Assembly (NCBI RefSeq): GCF_009932555.1 | Contig: NZ_BLJO01000001.1 | Coordinates: 374,472-438,471 of the forward strand | Direction: 5' to 3' | DNA length: 64,000 nt | Source: Steroidobacter agaridevorans | GTDB taxonomy: Bacteria; Pseudomonadota; Gammaproteobacteria; Steroidobacterales; Steroidobacteraceae | Part shown: positions 36,189 to 44,838 of the stretch, piece by piece | Numbering within the stretch: the first letter of the stretch is position 1 | How the letters are laid out: the number at the start of each line of letters is the position of its first letter | Translations under genes and position numbers: made by a program | The notes under the pieces: model-generated | The model's input: the letters and a program-made list of their open reading frames with translations, nothing else | Databases searched by the model: none | Told to the model about the DNA's origin: nothing

Positions 36189-36926
36189 ATGCTCAATAAC
36201 GTCGCCCACAAGGATTTGCGGGTGATCGCTCGGCACGGCGCCGAATTCGGCGACAATCTCGGGACGGTACTCACCTTCCCCACCGAATACGGGGATGTGC
36301 AGCGGGAGTACCCGATTTTCTTCCGTAAAGATCCCCAGACCGGCGAGTTCCAATCGATCGCGCTGCTGGGCTTTCAGCAGGACGAAAACCTGTTCCTCGA
36401 CAAGGATGGCTGGCATGCCGCCTACATTCCCGGCATCGTCGCCCGCGGACCGTTTCTGATCGGCTTCCAGAATCAGGACGTGGACGGCCAGTTGCGCAGG
36501 GAGCCGGTGATCCACGTCGATCTGGACAATCCCCGCATCAGCGCCACCGAAGGCGAGCCGGTGTTCCTGCCTCAAGGCGGCAACTCGCGATATCTCGAGC
36601 GCATCACCGCCATTCTGCACGGCATCCATCAAGGGCTCGCCGTCAGCAAGGCCATGTTCGACGCGTTCACGGCGCACGGGCTGATCGAACCGGTGAATGT
36701 CGAGATCAAATTCAATGCCGAAGAGCAGTTCAACCTGCGCGGGCTGTACACGATCAGCGAAGAGAAGCTGCGCGGCCTGAGCGGCGACGCGTTGTTCGCA
36801 TTGAACGGCGCCGGCTTCTTGCAGGGCGCATTCCTGGTGATCGCCTCGCTCAACAACATGAAGAAGCTCATCGATATGAAACATCGGCGCCGACAGCAGC
36901 AGGCGGGGGTGGCCGCGGCATCATGA
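36189..36926 (+). CDS. SapC family protein (copy 2)
   Basis: 245 residues from ATG 36189, chosen because family members begin MLNNVAHKDLRVI; an upstream ATG at 36132 would add 19 residues without family pattern. Recognisable segments are TFPTEYGDVQREYPIFFRK, LGFQQDENLFLDKDGWHAAYIPGI and VNVEIKFNAEEQFNLRGLYTISEEKL. It shares the block order of copy 1 at 31550-32317 but is clearly diverged. No signal peptide is visible. It overlaps the cupin gene by four bases (ATGA), so production of the two is coupled. The role within sugar loci is unknown. Confidence 0.85.
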   Translation: MLNNVAHKDLRVIARHGAEFGDNLGTVLTFPTEYGDVQREYPIFFRKDPQTGEFQSIALLGFQQDENLFLDKDGWHAAYIPGIVARGPFLIGFQNQDVDGQLRREPVIHVDLDNPRISATEGEPVFLPQGGNSRYLERITAILHGIHQGLAVSKAMFDAFTAHGLIEPVNVEIKFNAEEQFNLRGLYTISEEKLRGLSGDALFALNGAGFLQGAFLVIASLNNMKKLIDMKHRRRQQQAGVAAAS

Positions 36927-37945
36927 CCGGCGAACTTAAGCGCACCCGAGAGCTGCACGGCTACACGGCCGACACGCTTCCCTTGCAAGAATTGTTGACT
37001 GGCGACGAGCCGGTCGTGCTGAAAGGCCTCGTCGCGCAGTGGCCGCTGGTGCAAGCCGGCCTGCGCTCGCATCACGAGGCGATGAGTTATCTGCGCTCCT
37101 TCTATAACGGTAAAACCGTCGGCACCTCGCGCGGCGATCCGCAGATCAAGGGCCGGTTGTTTTACAACGACGACTACACACAACTGAATTTCCTCAGTCA
37201 GCGCGCGCCGCTCGACCACGTGCTGATGGACATCGAGAAACATCTCGAGGACGAGCGCCCGCCCACCAACTACATCGCGTCGACGACCATCGACGCTTGC
37301 CTGCCCGGCTTCCGGCGAGACAACGATGTGCCGTTCGCCGCGCAAGGCTACGAGCCGCTGGCGAGCATCTGGATCGGCAACCGCACGATCGCATCCTGTC
37401 ACTACGACGCGCCCAACAATCTCGCGTGCTGCGCAGTCGGGCGCCGGCGCTTCACGATGTTTCCTCCCGAGCAGATCTTCAATCTGTATCCCGGGCCGCT
37501 CGAGCCGACGCCCGGCGGCCAGGCCGTGAGTCTGGTGGATTTCTCGAATCCCGACTTCGAGCGTTTCCCGCGCTTCCGCGAAGCGTTGGCGGCCGGACAA
37601 TCCGTGGAAGTCGAGCCCGGCGATGCAGTGTTCATTCCGAGCCTGTGGTGGCATCACGTCGAAGCGCTGAGCCCGTTCAATACGCTGATCAACTATTGGT
37701 GGAGCACGGCGCCGAAGTTCATGCCGTCGCCGATGAACGCGCTCTATCACGCAATCTGGGCCTTGCGCGACCGGCCGGAGCGCGAGAAGCGCGCCTGGCA
37801 GAGCGTTTTCGATTACTACGTCTTCGGCCGCGCCGAGCAGGCTGGCGAGCACTTGCCCGAGCAGGCCCGTGGCGCGCTCGGGCCGATGGATGACAGCAGC
37901 GCGCGTCGCATCCGGGCGATGCTGCTCAACAATTTGAATCGCTGA
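36923..37945 (+). CDS. Cupin_8/JmjC-like Fe(II)-dependent oxygenase
   Basis: 340 residues with a double-stranded beta-helix core. The metal motif HxD is in SCHYDAPNN (about residue 157) and the distal His is in PGDAVFIPSLWWHHVEA. The Lys/Arg that binds 2-oxoglutarate is probably in the GRRRFTMFPPEQ segment. This is the cupin-like domain 8 group related to factor-inhibiting HIF. It should hydroxylate a protein or small-molecule side chain. It starts inside the SapC end (ATGA overlap) and is followed 11 bases later by the halogenase, so the three are one operon with the receptor. Confidence 0.87.
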   Translation: MTGELKRTRELHGYTADTLPLQELLTGDEPVVLKGLVAQWPLVQAGLRSHHEAMSYLRSFYNGKTVGTSRGDPQIKGRLFYNDDYTQLNFLSQRAPLDHVLMDIEKHLEDERPPTNYIASTTIDACLPGFRRDNDVPFAAQGYEPLASIWIGNRTIASCHYDAPNNLACCAVGRRRFTMFPPEQIFNLYPGPLEPTPGGQAVSLVDFSNPDFERFPRFREALAAGQSVEVEPGDAVFIPSLWWHHVEALSPFNTLINYWWSTAPKFMPSPMNALYHAIWALRDRPEREKRAWQSVFDYYVFGRAEQAGEHLPEQARGALGPMDDSSARRIRAMLLNNLNR

Positions 37946-37955
37946 TGGAGCGACC

Positions 37956-39437
37956 ATGACGCCAATCAAACGAGTGGTCATTGCCGGCGGCGGCACCGCC
38001 GGCTGGGTCACCGCCGCCGCCCTGTCGCACCAGCTCGGTCAAATCCTCGATATCACCCTGGTCGAGTCGGATGATATCGGCACCATCGGCGTCGGCGAAT
38101 CGACCGTGCCGCCGATCCGCGTCTTTCATCAGCTGCTCGGCATCGACGAGCAGGAGTTCATGCGCAGCGTCTCGGCGACGTTCAAGCTCGGCATCTGGTT
38201 CGAGAACTGGGGCCAGATCGGCGATCGCTACATCCATCCGTTCGGCCGGCACGGCAAGCCGACCTGGCTCGCCGAGTTTCATCACTTCTGGCTGCACGGT
38301 CTGCGCTCGGGCATGAACTCGGAGCTCGGCGAGTATTGCGTCGAGTGGCTCGCCGCCAAGCAAGGCCGCTTCGGCACCTCGCCGCAATCCGACATCAACT
38401 ACGCTTATCACATCGATGCCACCGCTTACGCGAGGTTTCTGCGGCGCTTCGCCGAGAACCGCGGCGTCAAGCGCGTCGAGGGCAAGATCAAATCGGTCCA
38501 GCAGCATCCCACGACCGGCTTCGTCGAGTCGCTCACGCTGGCCTCGGATCGCGTGGTTCCCGGCGATCTGTTCATCGACTGCACCGGCTTCCGCGCCCTG
38601 CTGATCGAACAAACATTGCACACCGGTTTCGAGGATTGGTCGCACTGGCTTCCGTGCGACAGCGCGGCCGCGGTGCAGACCGAGATCACCGGCCCGCCGA
38701 ATCCTTATACCTGCGCGTTCGCGCACGAAGCCGGCTGGCGCTGGATGATTCCGTTGCAGCATCGCATGGGCAACGGCTTCGTTTATTGCAGCCGCTATAT
38801 CTCGGACGACGACGCCAAACAAAAGCTGATGCAGGCCGTCAGCGGCGCCCCGGTGCGACCGCCGTTCGTGCTGAAGTTCCAGCCGGGCCGCCGCCGCAAG
38901 AGCTGGAACAAGAATGTGGTCGCGATCGGATTGTCCAGCGGCTTCGTCGAGCCGCTGGAGTCCACCAGCATTCACGTCATCATGACCGCCGCGACCCGGT
39001 TGATGCAGATGTTTCCTTTCGACGGCGTCAGCCAGCCGCTGGTCGATCAGTTCAACGAGGAGTCGCGTGTCGAGATCGAGAAGATCCGCGACTTCATCAT
39101 CCTGCACTATAAGACCACCGACCGCGACGACTCGGCGTTCTGGCGCTACTGCAGGAACATGGAGATCCCCGCAGCGCTCGCCCATCGCGTCGAGATGTTC
39201 AAGGAGGGCGCGCACGCCTATCAGGACGCCGGCGAGCTCTTTCGCGTGGACTCCTGGACCCAGGTGCTGCTTGGCCAGGGCATCGTGCCCAAGCACTATC
39301 ACCCGCTCCCGCGCGGCATGCAGGAGCAGGAATTGGCGCGGGTCTTGAGCAGCCTCCGGGCCGGCGTCGCCCAGACCGTCGCCAAGCTGCCGAAGCATCA
39401 GGACTTCATCAACAGCTACTGCCGGACGACGGCTTAA
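37956..39437 (+). CDS. Flavin-dependent tryptophan halogenase family protein
   Basis: 493 residues. The FAD-binding Rossmann start is VVIAGGGTAGWVTAAAL. VGESTVPPIRVFHQLLGIDEQEFM follows, and the segment ATFKLGIWFENW contains the Lys that aligns with the catalytic Lys79 of PrnA. The diagnostic WxWxIP motif is present as GWRWMIPLQHR, and the region SSGFVEPLESTSIHV is conserved. The family halogenates indoles and phenols using FADH2; many locus-associated members have unknown substrates. No partner flavin reductase is in the cluster. Cytosolic. Confidence 0.92.
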   Translation: MTPIKRVVIAGGGTAGWVTAAALSHQLGQILDITLVESDDIGTIGVGESTVPPIRVFHQLLGIDEQEFMRSVSATFKLGIWFENWGQIGDRYIHPFGRHGKPTWLAEFHHFWLHGLRSGMNSELGEYCVEWLAAKQGRFGTSPQSDINYAYHIDATAYARFLRRFAENRGVKRVEGKIKSVQQHPTTGFVESLTLASDRVVPGDLFIDCTGFRALLIEQTLHTGFEDWSHWLPCDSAAAVQTEITGPPNPYTCAFAHEAGWRWMIPLQHRMGNGFVYCSRYISDDDAKQKLMQAVSGAPVRPPFVLKFQPGRRRKSWNKNVVAIGLSSGFVEPLESTSIHVIMTAATRLMQMFPFDGVSQPLVDQFNEESRVEIEKIRDFIILHYKTTDRDDSAFWRYCRNMEIPAALAHRVEMFKEGAHAYQDAGELFRVDSWTQVLLGQGIVPKHYHPLPRGMQEQELARVLSSLRAGVAQTVAKLPKHQDFINSYCRTTA

Positions 39438-39495
39438 CAACATCCGCCAGGCTTGGTGCAAAATAGCGGCTTCCTACGCCGCCGAACGCTGCCCC

Positions 39496-40152
39496 ATGCC
39501 TGCCAAGTCCAAGTCTGCCGCCAAGCGCCGTCCCGCTCCGCTCGCTGCCAAGCCGGCAGCCGCTCCCGCGAAGGTCGTCAAGATCGGCAAGCGCCTCGAG
39601 TCGGTCGCCCGGGAGATCAAGGACGCCGACGACTTCGTCGAGCACGTCGCCGGCCTGGCCAAGCGCTTTCGGCGCGAACACGCCCTGCGGATCGGCGATG
39701 CTCAGACGGAATTGCGGCAATCGCTGCGCACGTTCCACAAACACGCCAGCGCGCTCGCCGAGTGGCTGGAGCAGGCAAACAACGGCAAGGCAACGGCGAT
39801 CGAACGCAAAGCCTTCGATGCCTTTGGCACGAAGCTTTACGGTTCACCCGTGCTGGCCCGGCCGCCGAGCGCGCAGGCCCTCGACTGGCTGACCCGCGCA
39901 AGCGAAGCCGCCGACGCCACCGCGATCGAAATGAAGCAAGGCGGCGCCGACGACGCCCTGCGAATCGCGGCCGAAGGACTGCGCGCCACGTTCGAGCATC
40001 ACAAACTCAAACTCGCCGCCGGCACGGACAAGAAGCCCGGCGACGCCGTGCGGCTCTTATGCGCCATCGCTCGCGAGGCTGGCGAAACCATCGAGCCCGC
40101 GACCGCCAAGGCTGCGCTCAAAGACACCCATCGTCCGGCAGCGGCCGCGTAG
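39496..40152 (+). CDS. Hypothetical protein with basic Ala/Lys/Pro-rich N-terminus
   Basis: 218 residues. The first 30 are rich in Lys, Ala and Pro (KSKSAAKRRPAP, then AAKPAAAPAK), like the flexible tails of histone-H1-like bacterial proteins. The rest is predicted helical (RLESVAREIKDADDFVEHVAGLAKRFRREH and further helices) with no signal or membrane segment. I know no family. A possible -10 element AAAATAG lies in its leader about 38 bases before ATG. It follows the halogenase stop by 58 bases and may be a separate unit. Confidence 0.6.
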   Translation: MPAKSKSAAKRRPAPLAAKPAAAPAKVVKIGKRLESVAREIKDADDFVEHVAGLAKRFRREHALRIGDAQTELRQSLRTFHKHASALAEWLEQANNGKATAIERKAFDAFGTKLYGSPVLARPPSAQALDWLTRASEAADATAIEMKQGGADDALRIAAEGLRATFEHHKLKLAAGTDKKPGDAVRLLCAIAREAGETIEPATAKAALKDTHRPAAAA

Positions 40153-40154
40153 CA

Positions 40155-40931
40155 CTACGTGGCATCGTGAAAGATCACGCCCAGCGTGTGCCTGTGACCC
40201 GATCGCAGACGACTCACGCCATGCCGCATGTTCACTCGATAGATGCCACGCGTTCCCTGCACAGGTCGATGATGGACCGCGAACACCACCGCATCGCCCT
40301 GCTCTAGCGGCACGACCTCCGCCCGCGACTGCATGCGTGGCCGCTGCTCGGTGAGCACGAACTCGCCGCCGCTGAAATCCCGTCCCGGTTGCGACAACAG
40401 CACGGCGACCTGCAGTGGAAACACATGTTCTCCATACAAGTCCTGATGGAGACAGTTGTAATCGCCCGCTTCGTACTGAAGCAGTAACGGCGTGGGCCGA
40501 AGCTGCCCCGCCTCATGACATCGCGCGATGAATTCCTGGTGCTCGCTGGGATAGCGCACGTCGATGCGCAGCAACTCGTTCCAGCGATTCGCGATCGGCG
40601 CCAGGTGCGGATACAGCGCACGTCGCAGCGAGCCGACCAGCTCAGGCAGCGGGTACTTGAAATACTGATACTCGCCCCGGCCGAAGCCATGCCGGCTCAT
40701 GACCACCCGACTGCGAAACAGATCTTTCGACGCGTACAGATCGGCCAGCGCCGAGCACTGTTTCGGCTGCAGTAGACTGGGAATAATCGCATGCCCGTGC
40801 CCGCCCAACTCGTCAGACAGGCGCTGCCAATCGAGCGCATCGATCCCATCCGCCAAACCGCGAGTCGCGACCTCAGAGACTTTGTTTGCAGCCGTAGCGG
40901 CCATCGTCGAATCCTGCTGAATCAACTGCAT
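40155..40931 (-). CDS. 2OG-Fe(II) oxygenase superfamily protein
   Basis: 258 residues. The beta-helix iron site starts with the HxD of NCLHQDLYG and the distal His lies in VNMRHGVSRLRSG, after which the RHTLGVIFHDA segment has the Arg that should bind 2-oxoglutarate. It resembles prolyl-4-hydroxylase-like and related bacterial 2OG dioxygenases. The segment GGEFVLTEQRPRMQSRA is conserved in the group. It would hydroxylate a protein or small metabolite with succinate and CO2 as coproducts; the substrate is unknown. Convergent with the hypothetical gene (2-base gap), and about 190 bases from the divergent glycan cluster. Confidence 0.87.
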   Translation of the reverse strand: MQLIQQDSTMAATAANKVSEVATRGLADGIDALDWQRLSDELGGHGHAIIPSLLQPKQCSALADLYASKDLFRSRVVMSRHGFGRGEYQYFKYPLPELVGSLRRALYPHLAPIANRWNELLRIDVRYPSEHQEFIARCHEAGQLRPTPLLLQYEAGDYNCLHQDLYGEHVFPLQVAVLLSQPGRDFSGGEFVLTEQRPRMQSRAEVVPLEQGDAVVFAVHHRPVQGTRGIYRVNMRHGVSRLRSGHRHTLGVIFHDAT

Positions 40932-41122
40932 TCAGAGTAAGTCCAAGCAGGCCGCCTGCACACTCCGGGTCTTGCGGCGATGGGTCAAGCCACTCGCCCG
41001 TCCTGCGCGGAACCTGGCGCGCTCGTTACCGCTTGATTACACCGATGGCGGCGTAGCAGCGTAAAAGTTTAAATCTGGCAAACCGGCCTGCGCACTGTCG
41101 CGGCGAAACGAAAGGCGGGTCC

Positions 41123-42235
41123 ATGAGTGGGTTCGGACGGTTGATGCGGACCTTGGCGCGAATCTCGCGAACTCGTTATCCGGGATTCGTTTTCGGCTTG
41201 CCGCTCTCGCGCCGGGAAATTCCCGTATTCATCTATCACGATATCGAGACGGACGCGTTCGCGCGGGATCTGGAGTTCCTGCGCCGGAACAGCTACCGGA
41301 CCTTGGGATTGGATGAGTACCTTGCCGCGCGTGAAGGCCGCGTGCGCCCCGGGCGCTCCGTGCTCCTGACGTTCGATGATGCGCGCAAGAGCTTCGGGTC
41401 AGTCGCACTTCCCTTGCTACGTCAATTCGATGCCCGCGCAGTGCTGTTCGCACCGACCTATTGGATGCAGCCCCCGCAGCGTGCCGCGGACGACCTGTTC
41501 ATGTCGTGGGAGCAACTGCGTGCCTGTGTCGAATCGGGTCACGTGGACGTGCAGTCGCACGCCCATCGCCATGCACTCGTGGCCACCGCGCCGCAGGTGG
41601 TCGATTTCGCGAATCCATCGGCGCTCGCGCGCTTCGACATTTACGACTGGCCCATACGCTTCATCGACGCCCAGGATGAGTTGGGCAAGCCTGCGTTGGG
41701 CACACCGGTGTATCGAGCCGCACCGCTGCTGTCGGCGCAGCGCCGCTATCTGGAAAGTGGCGATATAACTCGAGCGTGTCGCGACTTTGTCGACGGCCAC
41801 GGCGGGCCCGAATTCTTCGCGCAGCCGGACTGGCGCATGCAGCTCGATCGCATTTTCGACGAGCACGCGCGACGCACGCCCGGGCGATTCATGGACGCGG
41901 ACGCCTTCGAACGTCTGGTCGCCTCCGAGTTCGAGCTGTGCCGTGAGGAGTTCAAACGTCATCTGGGCTATGCACCTCACTGCATCGCCTACCCCTGGCA
42001 TCTCGGCTCGACGCCCTCGTTGCAGCAGGCCCGGCGCACGGGCTTTCAGGTCGCCTTCGGTGTTGCGATGGACTATCGCGCCGAGCGGCATCGCTCCCGA
42101 CTGCCGATACCGGCTTACGGCCGGCTGAAATCCGATTGGCTGCAGTTTTTGCCTGGAGATCAACGCGCCAGCATCCTGGGCGCACTACGCCGCAAGGTCG
42201 CGGGGTTTGGGACGGTTCAACATCTCGCACACTGA
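41123..42235 (+). CDS. Polysaccharide deacetylase family protein
   Basis: 370 residues of the NodB-homology (CE4) fold. The metal triad is visible as LTFDDARKSF (Asp-Asp) and the HxxxH of VQSHAHRHALV. FIYHDIETDAFARDLEFL marks the N-terminus of the domain. A longer insertion follows and the C-terminal catalytic region contains HCIAYPWHLGSTPS. Such enzymes remove acetyl groups from N-acetylhexosamines in surface polysaccharides. No signal peptide is evident, so it probably acts in the cytosol or at the membrane face. It starts the cluster of sugar-modifying genes and is followed by the glycosyltransferase after 11 bases. Confidence 0.88.
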   Translation: MSGFGRLMRTLARISRTRYPGFVFGLPLSRREIPVFIYHDIETDAFARDLEFLRRNSYRTLGLDEYLAAREGRVRPGRSVLLTFDDARKSFGSVALPLLRQFDARAVLFAPTYWMQPPQRAADDLFMSWEQLRACVESGHVDVQSHAHRHALVATAPQVVDFANPSALARFDIYDWPIRFIDAQDELGKPALGTPVYRAAPLLSAQRRYLESGDITRACRDFVDGHGGPEFFAQPDWRMQLDRIFDEHARRTPGRFMDADAFERLVASEFELCREEFKRHLGYAPHCIAYPWHLGSTPSLQQARRTGFQVAFGVAMDYRAERHRSRLPIPAYGRLKSDWLQFLPGDQRASILGALRRKVAGFGTVQHLAH

Positions 42236-42246
42236 GCGAAAAGACG

Positions 42247-43404
42247 ATGTCGAAGCGAACGATCGCGGTGATGGCCCGACTGGTGGATCAAAAGGACGGC
42301 ATAGGCATCTACGGACAGTACTTGTTGCGCGAGCTGCTGCTGGCGGACCCCGAGACAAGATACGTCATCCTGCTCGAGACCCCGGCCTGCGAGCAGCTGT
42401 TCCGGGATTACAGTAACGCCCAGGTCGTGGTGATGCCCGCCCGAAGCAAGCTCTACTGGGATCAGGTGAGCGTGCCACGCGCGGCGCGCGAGTTCGATGC
42501 GGACCTGATCTTCAACCCGAAATTCTCATTGCCGTTCTTCACACGGCGGCCTTGCGTATTCGTGCAGCAAGGATCGGACTGGTACGTCAACCCGCAGAAT
42601 TATCCGTGGTGGGACAACTTGTATATTCGCTTGATGCTGCCTCTGTACAGCAGGAAAGCGAGCCGCACGCTGGCGATCTCGCAGACGACGCTCGACGATC
42701 TCGCCAATTACACGTCCATCGATGTGCGGGAATCCGTGGTGAGTTACGCGGGCATCGGTGCGAATTTCACCATGGATCGCGATCCACGCGCGCTGGAAGC
42801 CTTTCGTGCGGAATATCACTTGCCGGAGCGCTTCATCCTGACCGTCGCCCGTGTTTTGCACGGCGGACAGAAGCTGGTGCGGGAGTATCCGGGCGGCAAC
42901 AACGAACGGTTGATTCGTGCCTATCGGCGCTACCGGCGCAACGGCGGCGATCTGCCCCTGGTCGTGGTTGGCCGTCACGTAGAGGAGTACTTGAGGGCGC
43001 GGTCATTCTCCGATGCGGATCTGCAGGACGTGCTGTTCCTGGGCTTCGTGCCGAACCAGCGGCTGCATCTGGCCTATCAGCTGGCGGATTGTTTCGTGCT
43101 GGCCACGCTGTGCGAAAGCTTTGGCATCCCGATCGTGGAAGCCTTCGCCTGTGGCTGCCCTGCCATCGTCCCGAATACCTGTTCGGCTCCGGAGATTGCA
43201 GGCGGCGCGGCGTTCCTGATCAATCCGCGCGACGAGGCAGATATCGCGCGCGCGTTTGCCGAAGTTACAGGTTCGGAGCAGCTACGAGGACGTCTACGCG
43301 AGCTGGGCGTTGAGCGCGCGCGAACGTTGACGTGGAAGGAAACGGCCCGACGCACGCTGGCTGTATTCAACGAGTTGGTCCCGCTTCAAGCCTCGATGCA
43401 CTAG
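42247..43404 (+). CDS. Glycosyltransferase family 1/4 (GT-B) protein
   Basis: 385 residues from ATG 42247. The GT-B fold has an N-terminal acceptor domain (IAVMARLVDQKDGIGIYGQYLLREL) and a C-terminal donor domain beginning near ERFILTVARVLHGG. The EX7E-type region is CESFGIPIVEAFACGCPAIVPNTCSAPEIAGGAAFLINP, which binds the nucleotide-sugar. It transfers a sugar onto a lipid-linked or glycan acceptor at the cytoplasmic membrane face. It follows the deacetylase gene by 11 bases and overlaps the convergent methyltransferase by four bases. Confidence 0.92.
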   Translation: MSKRTIAVMARLVDQKDGIGIYGQYLLRELLLADPETRYVILLETPACEQLFRDYSNAQVVVMPARSKLYWDQVSVPRAAREFDADLIFNPKFSLPFFTRRPCVFVQQGSDWYVNPQNYPWWDNLYIRLMLPLYSRKASRTLAISQTTLDDLANYTSIDVRESVVSYAGIGANFTMDRDPRALEAFRAEYHLPERFILTVARVLHGGQKLVREYPGGNNERLIRAYRRYRRNGGDLPLVVVGRHVEEYLRARSFSDADLQDVLFLGFVPNQRLHLAYQLADCFVLATLCESFGIPIVEAFACGCPAIVPNTCSAPEIAGGAAFLINPRDEADIARAFAEVTGSEQLRGRLRELGVERARTLTWKETARRTLAVFNELVPLQASMH

Positions 43405-44138
43405 CTCCTGCGAGTTCGGCACACGAAATACAGATAGACGGCAAAGCGCTTCGGGAGCGCGGCGGCTTGCTCGGCCCACCGCCATGCGCTCAGCGGCATC
43501 AGTCGCAGCAGCGATTTGTCATAGGAGCCGATGCCATACCACTCGACCACCTCGAGCCCATGGCGTTCGACCAAGTCTATGCATTCGCGCACCGACATGG
43601 AGGCGAACTGCTCGCGCGTGAAGTGCGCCTTCGCCGCGACGAGCGCGCGAGTGCTGTGGCGATTTCCATGCACGTTGAACAGCAATCGCGATTGGTCGTT
43701 CTTCAGGGCCGATGCAACGAAGCTCATCGCTTCCTCGCGCAGCGAAGGCTGCGCGTTGAGGAAGAACCGGAAGGCGGTGATGAAATCGAATTTCTGTCCG
43801 CCTAGCAGCAAGGGATCCCGGGTCGCATCGCCCTCCACGAGCATCGCGGCTCGGACACGCTGTTTCGCGATGGCCAGCATCGTCTCCGAGATGTCGAGGC
43901 CCACCGCCGTCTGAAAATGGGGCTCGACATGAGCGAGCACACGCCCGGTGCCGCAGGCGAAATCCAGATAGCTGTCGCGGCCAGTGACGTGTTGTTGCAG
44001 GATCCGATCGAGCAGACGTTGTTCGCGTTCCCACAGGGCGGCGTCGAAAGACCCCGGCGAGAACAGCTTGGTGTCATAGTCCTTGGCCCAGGACTCCGGC
44101 CCCATGTGAGATTTTCTGTAGTCCTGCCCGTGCTTCAC
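43401..44138 (-). CDS. Class I SAM-dependent methyltransferase
   Basis: 245 residues. The SAM site is DFACGTGRVLAHVE (motif I) with VGLDISETMLAIAK (motif II) and DFITAFRFFLN. The C-terminal part has RECIDLVERHGLEVVEWYGIG and an additional basic end. The start GTG 44138 overlaps the previous stop (GTGA); an ATG at 44105 is an alternative. It likely methylates a sugar or polar head group in the surface-glycan pathway of the neighbours. Third gene of the minus-strand group. Confidence 0.85.
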   Translation of the reverse strand: MKHGQDYRKSHMGPESWAKDYDTKLFSPGSFDAALWEREQRLLDRILQQHVTGRDSYLDFACGTGRVLAHVEPHFQTAVGLDISETMLAIAKQRVRAAMLVEGDATRDPLLLGGQKFDFITAFRFFLNAQPSLREEAMSFVASALKNDQSRLLFNVHGNRHSTRALVAAKAHFTREQFASMSVRECIDLVERHGLEVVEWYGIGSYDKSLLRLMPLSAWRWAEQAAALPKRFAVYLYFVCRTRRS

Positions 44139-44824
44139 GGCTCTGGTGCTAGATCGTCGGTTCGGAACAGTCGGCTGCGCCGCAAATACCTAGCGCTGAA
44201 CGTTTTGCCGAGATAAGTGTTCCGCAACAGCTCGTTCATGTGACGCTCGAGCATGCACCGGTCGTACTCCGCGGGCGCATCCCGGAAGTAACCTGACATG
44301 AAGCTGCGCGCGAGCTCCGGCAGCAGCGGCCTGAACGCAAGATAGAGCAGCTGCGGCGGGTACTTAGCCCGCACGAAGATGACGAACGTGGCGATGTCCC
44401 GGTACGGATTCTCCTGGTTGTAGCGGCGGAAGGCGCTGTAGGTGGGAGGGGTGAAATCTACGAATGCGACGCGCTCTTCGCCGCGCTTCACCAGGATGTT
44501 GTCGAAATCGAAGTCGCCGTGAATTCGATGCGTGCGCCGATGCAGCTCCTCCAACGCCGCCCCGACCGTCCAAAACGTCCGCGTCAGCTCCGCCTCCGTC
44601 AGCCCGGCGAAAGCGCGATCCCGCAGCACTGTATGCAAGGGGTGCCAGCCGTCGAGAAACTCATAGTCGATGCGCAGCTCGCGATGGTCGGCGCGCAGCA
44701 CCTGCGGGACCCGCAGCCAGGACGATCGCTGCGAGGCCACCCAGGCACGCAGCGAATTGCGCAGGGTCGCACGGAACAACCATTCCTCGGTAAAGCGCTT
44801 GCTGAAACAGGAAGGCTCGTCCAC
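44135..44824 (-). CDS. Lipopolysaccharide-kinase-like / small-molecule kinase fold protein
   Basis: 229 residues from GTG 44824, chosen because GGAGGAG lies directly upstream and because the longer open frame runs through the flippase gene in another frame. The kinase-type catalytic loop is HRIHGDFDFDNILV (HxDxxxxN) followed by the metal-binding Asp of VAFVDFTPP; the Ser/Arg-rich start is FSKRFTEEWLFRATLRNSLRAW. The small size, and the lack of an obvious glycine-rich loop, match lipopolysaccharide-kinase-like proteins rather than protein kinases. It may phosphorylate a sugar of the surface glycan. It is 14 bases downstream of the flippase. Confidence 0.72.
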   Translation of the reverse strand: MDEPSCFSKRFTEEWLFRATLRNSLRAWVASQRSSWLRVPQVLRADHRELRIDYEFLDGWHPLHTVLRDRAFAGLTEAELTRTFWTVGAALEELHRRTHRIHGDFDFDNILVKRGEERVAFVDFTPPTYSAFRRYNQENPYRDIATFVIFVRAKYPPQLLYLAFRPLLPELARSFMSGYFRDAPAEYDRCMLERHMNELLRNTYLGKTFSARYLRRSRLFRTDDLAPEP

Positions 44825-44838
44825 ATGCTCCTCCGACG

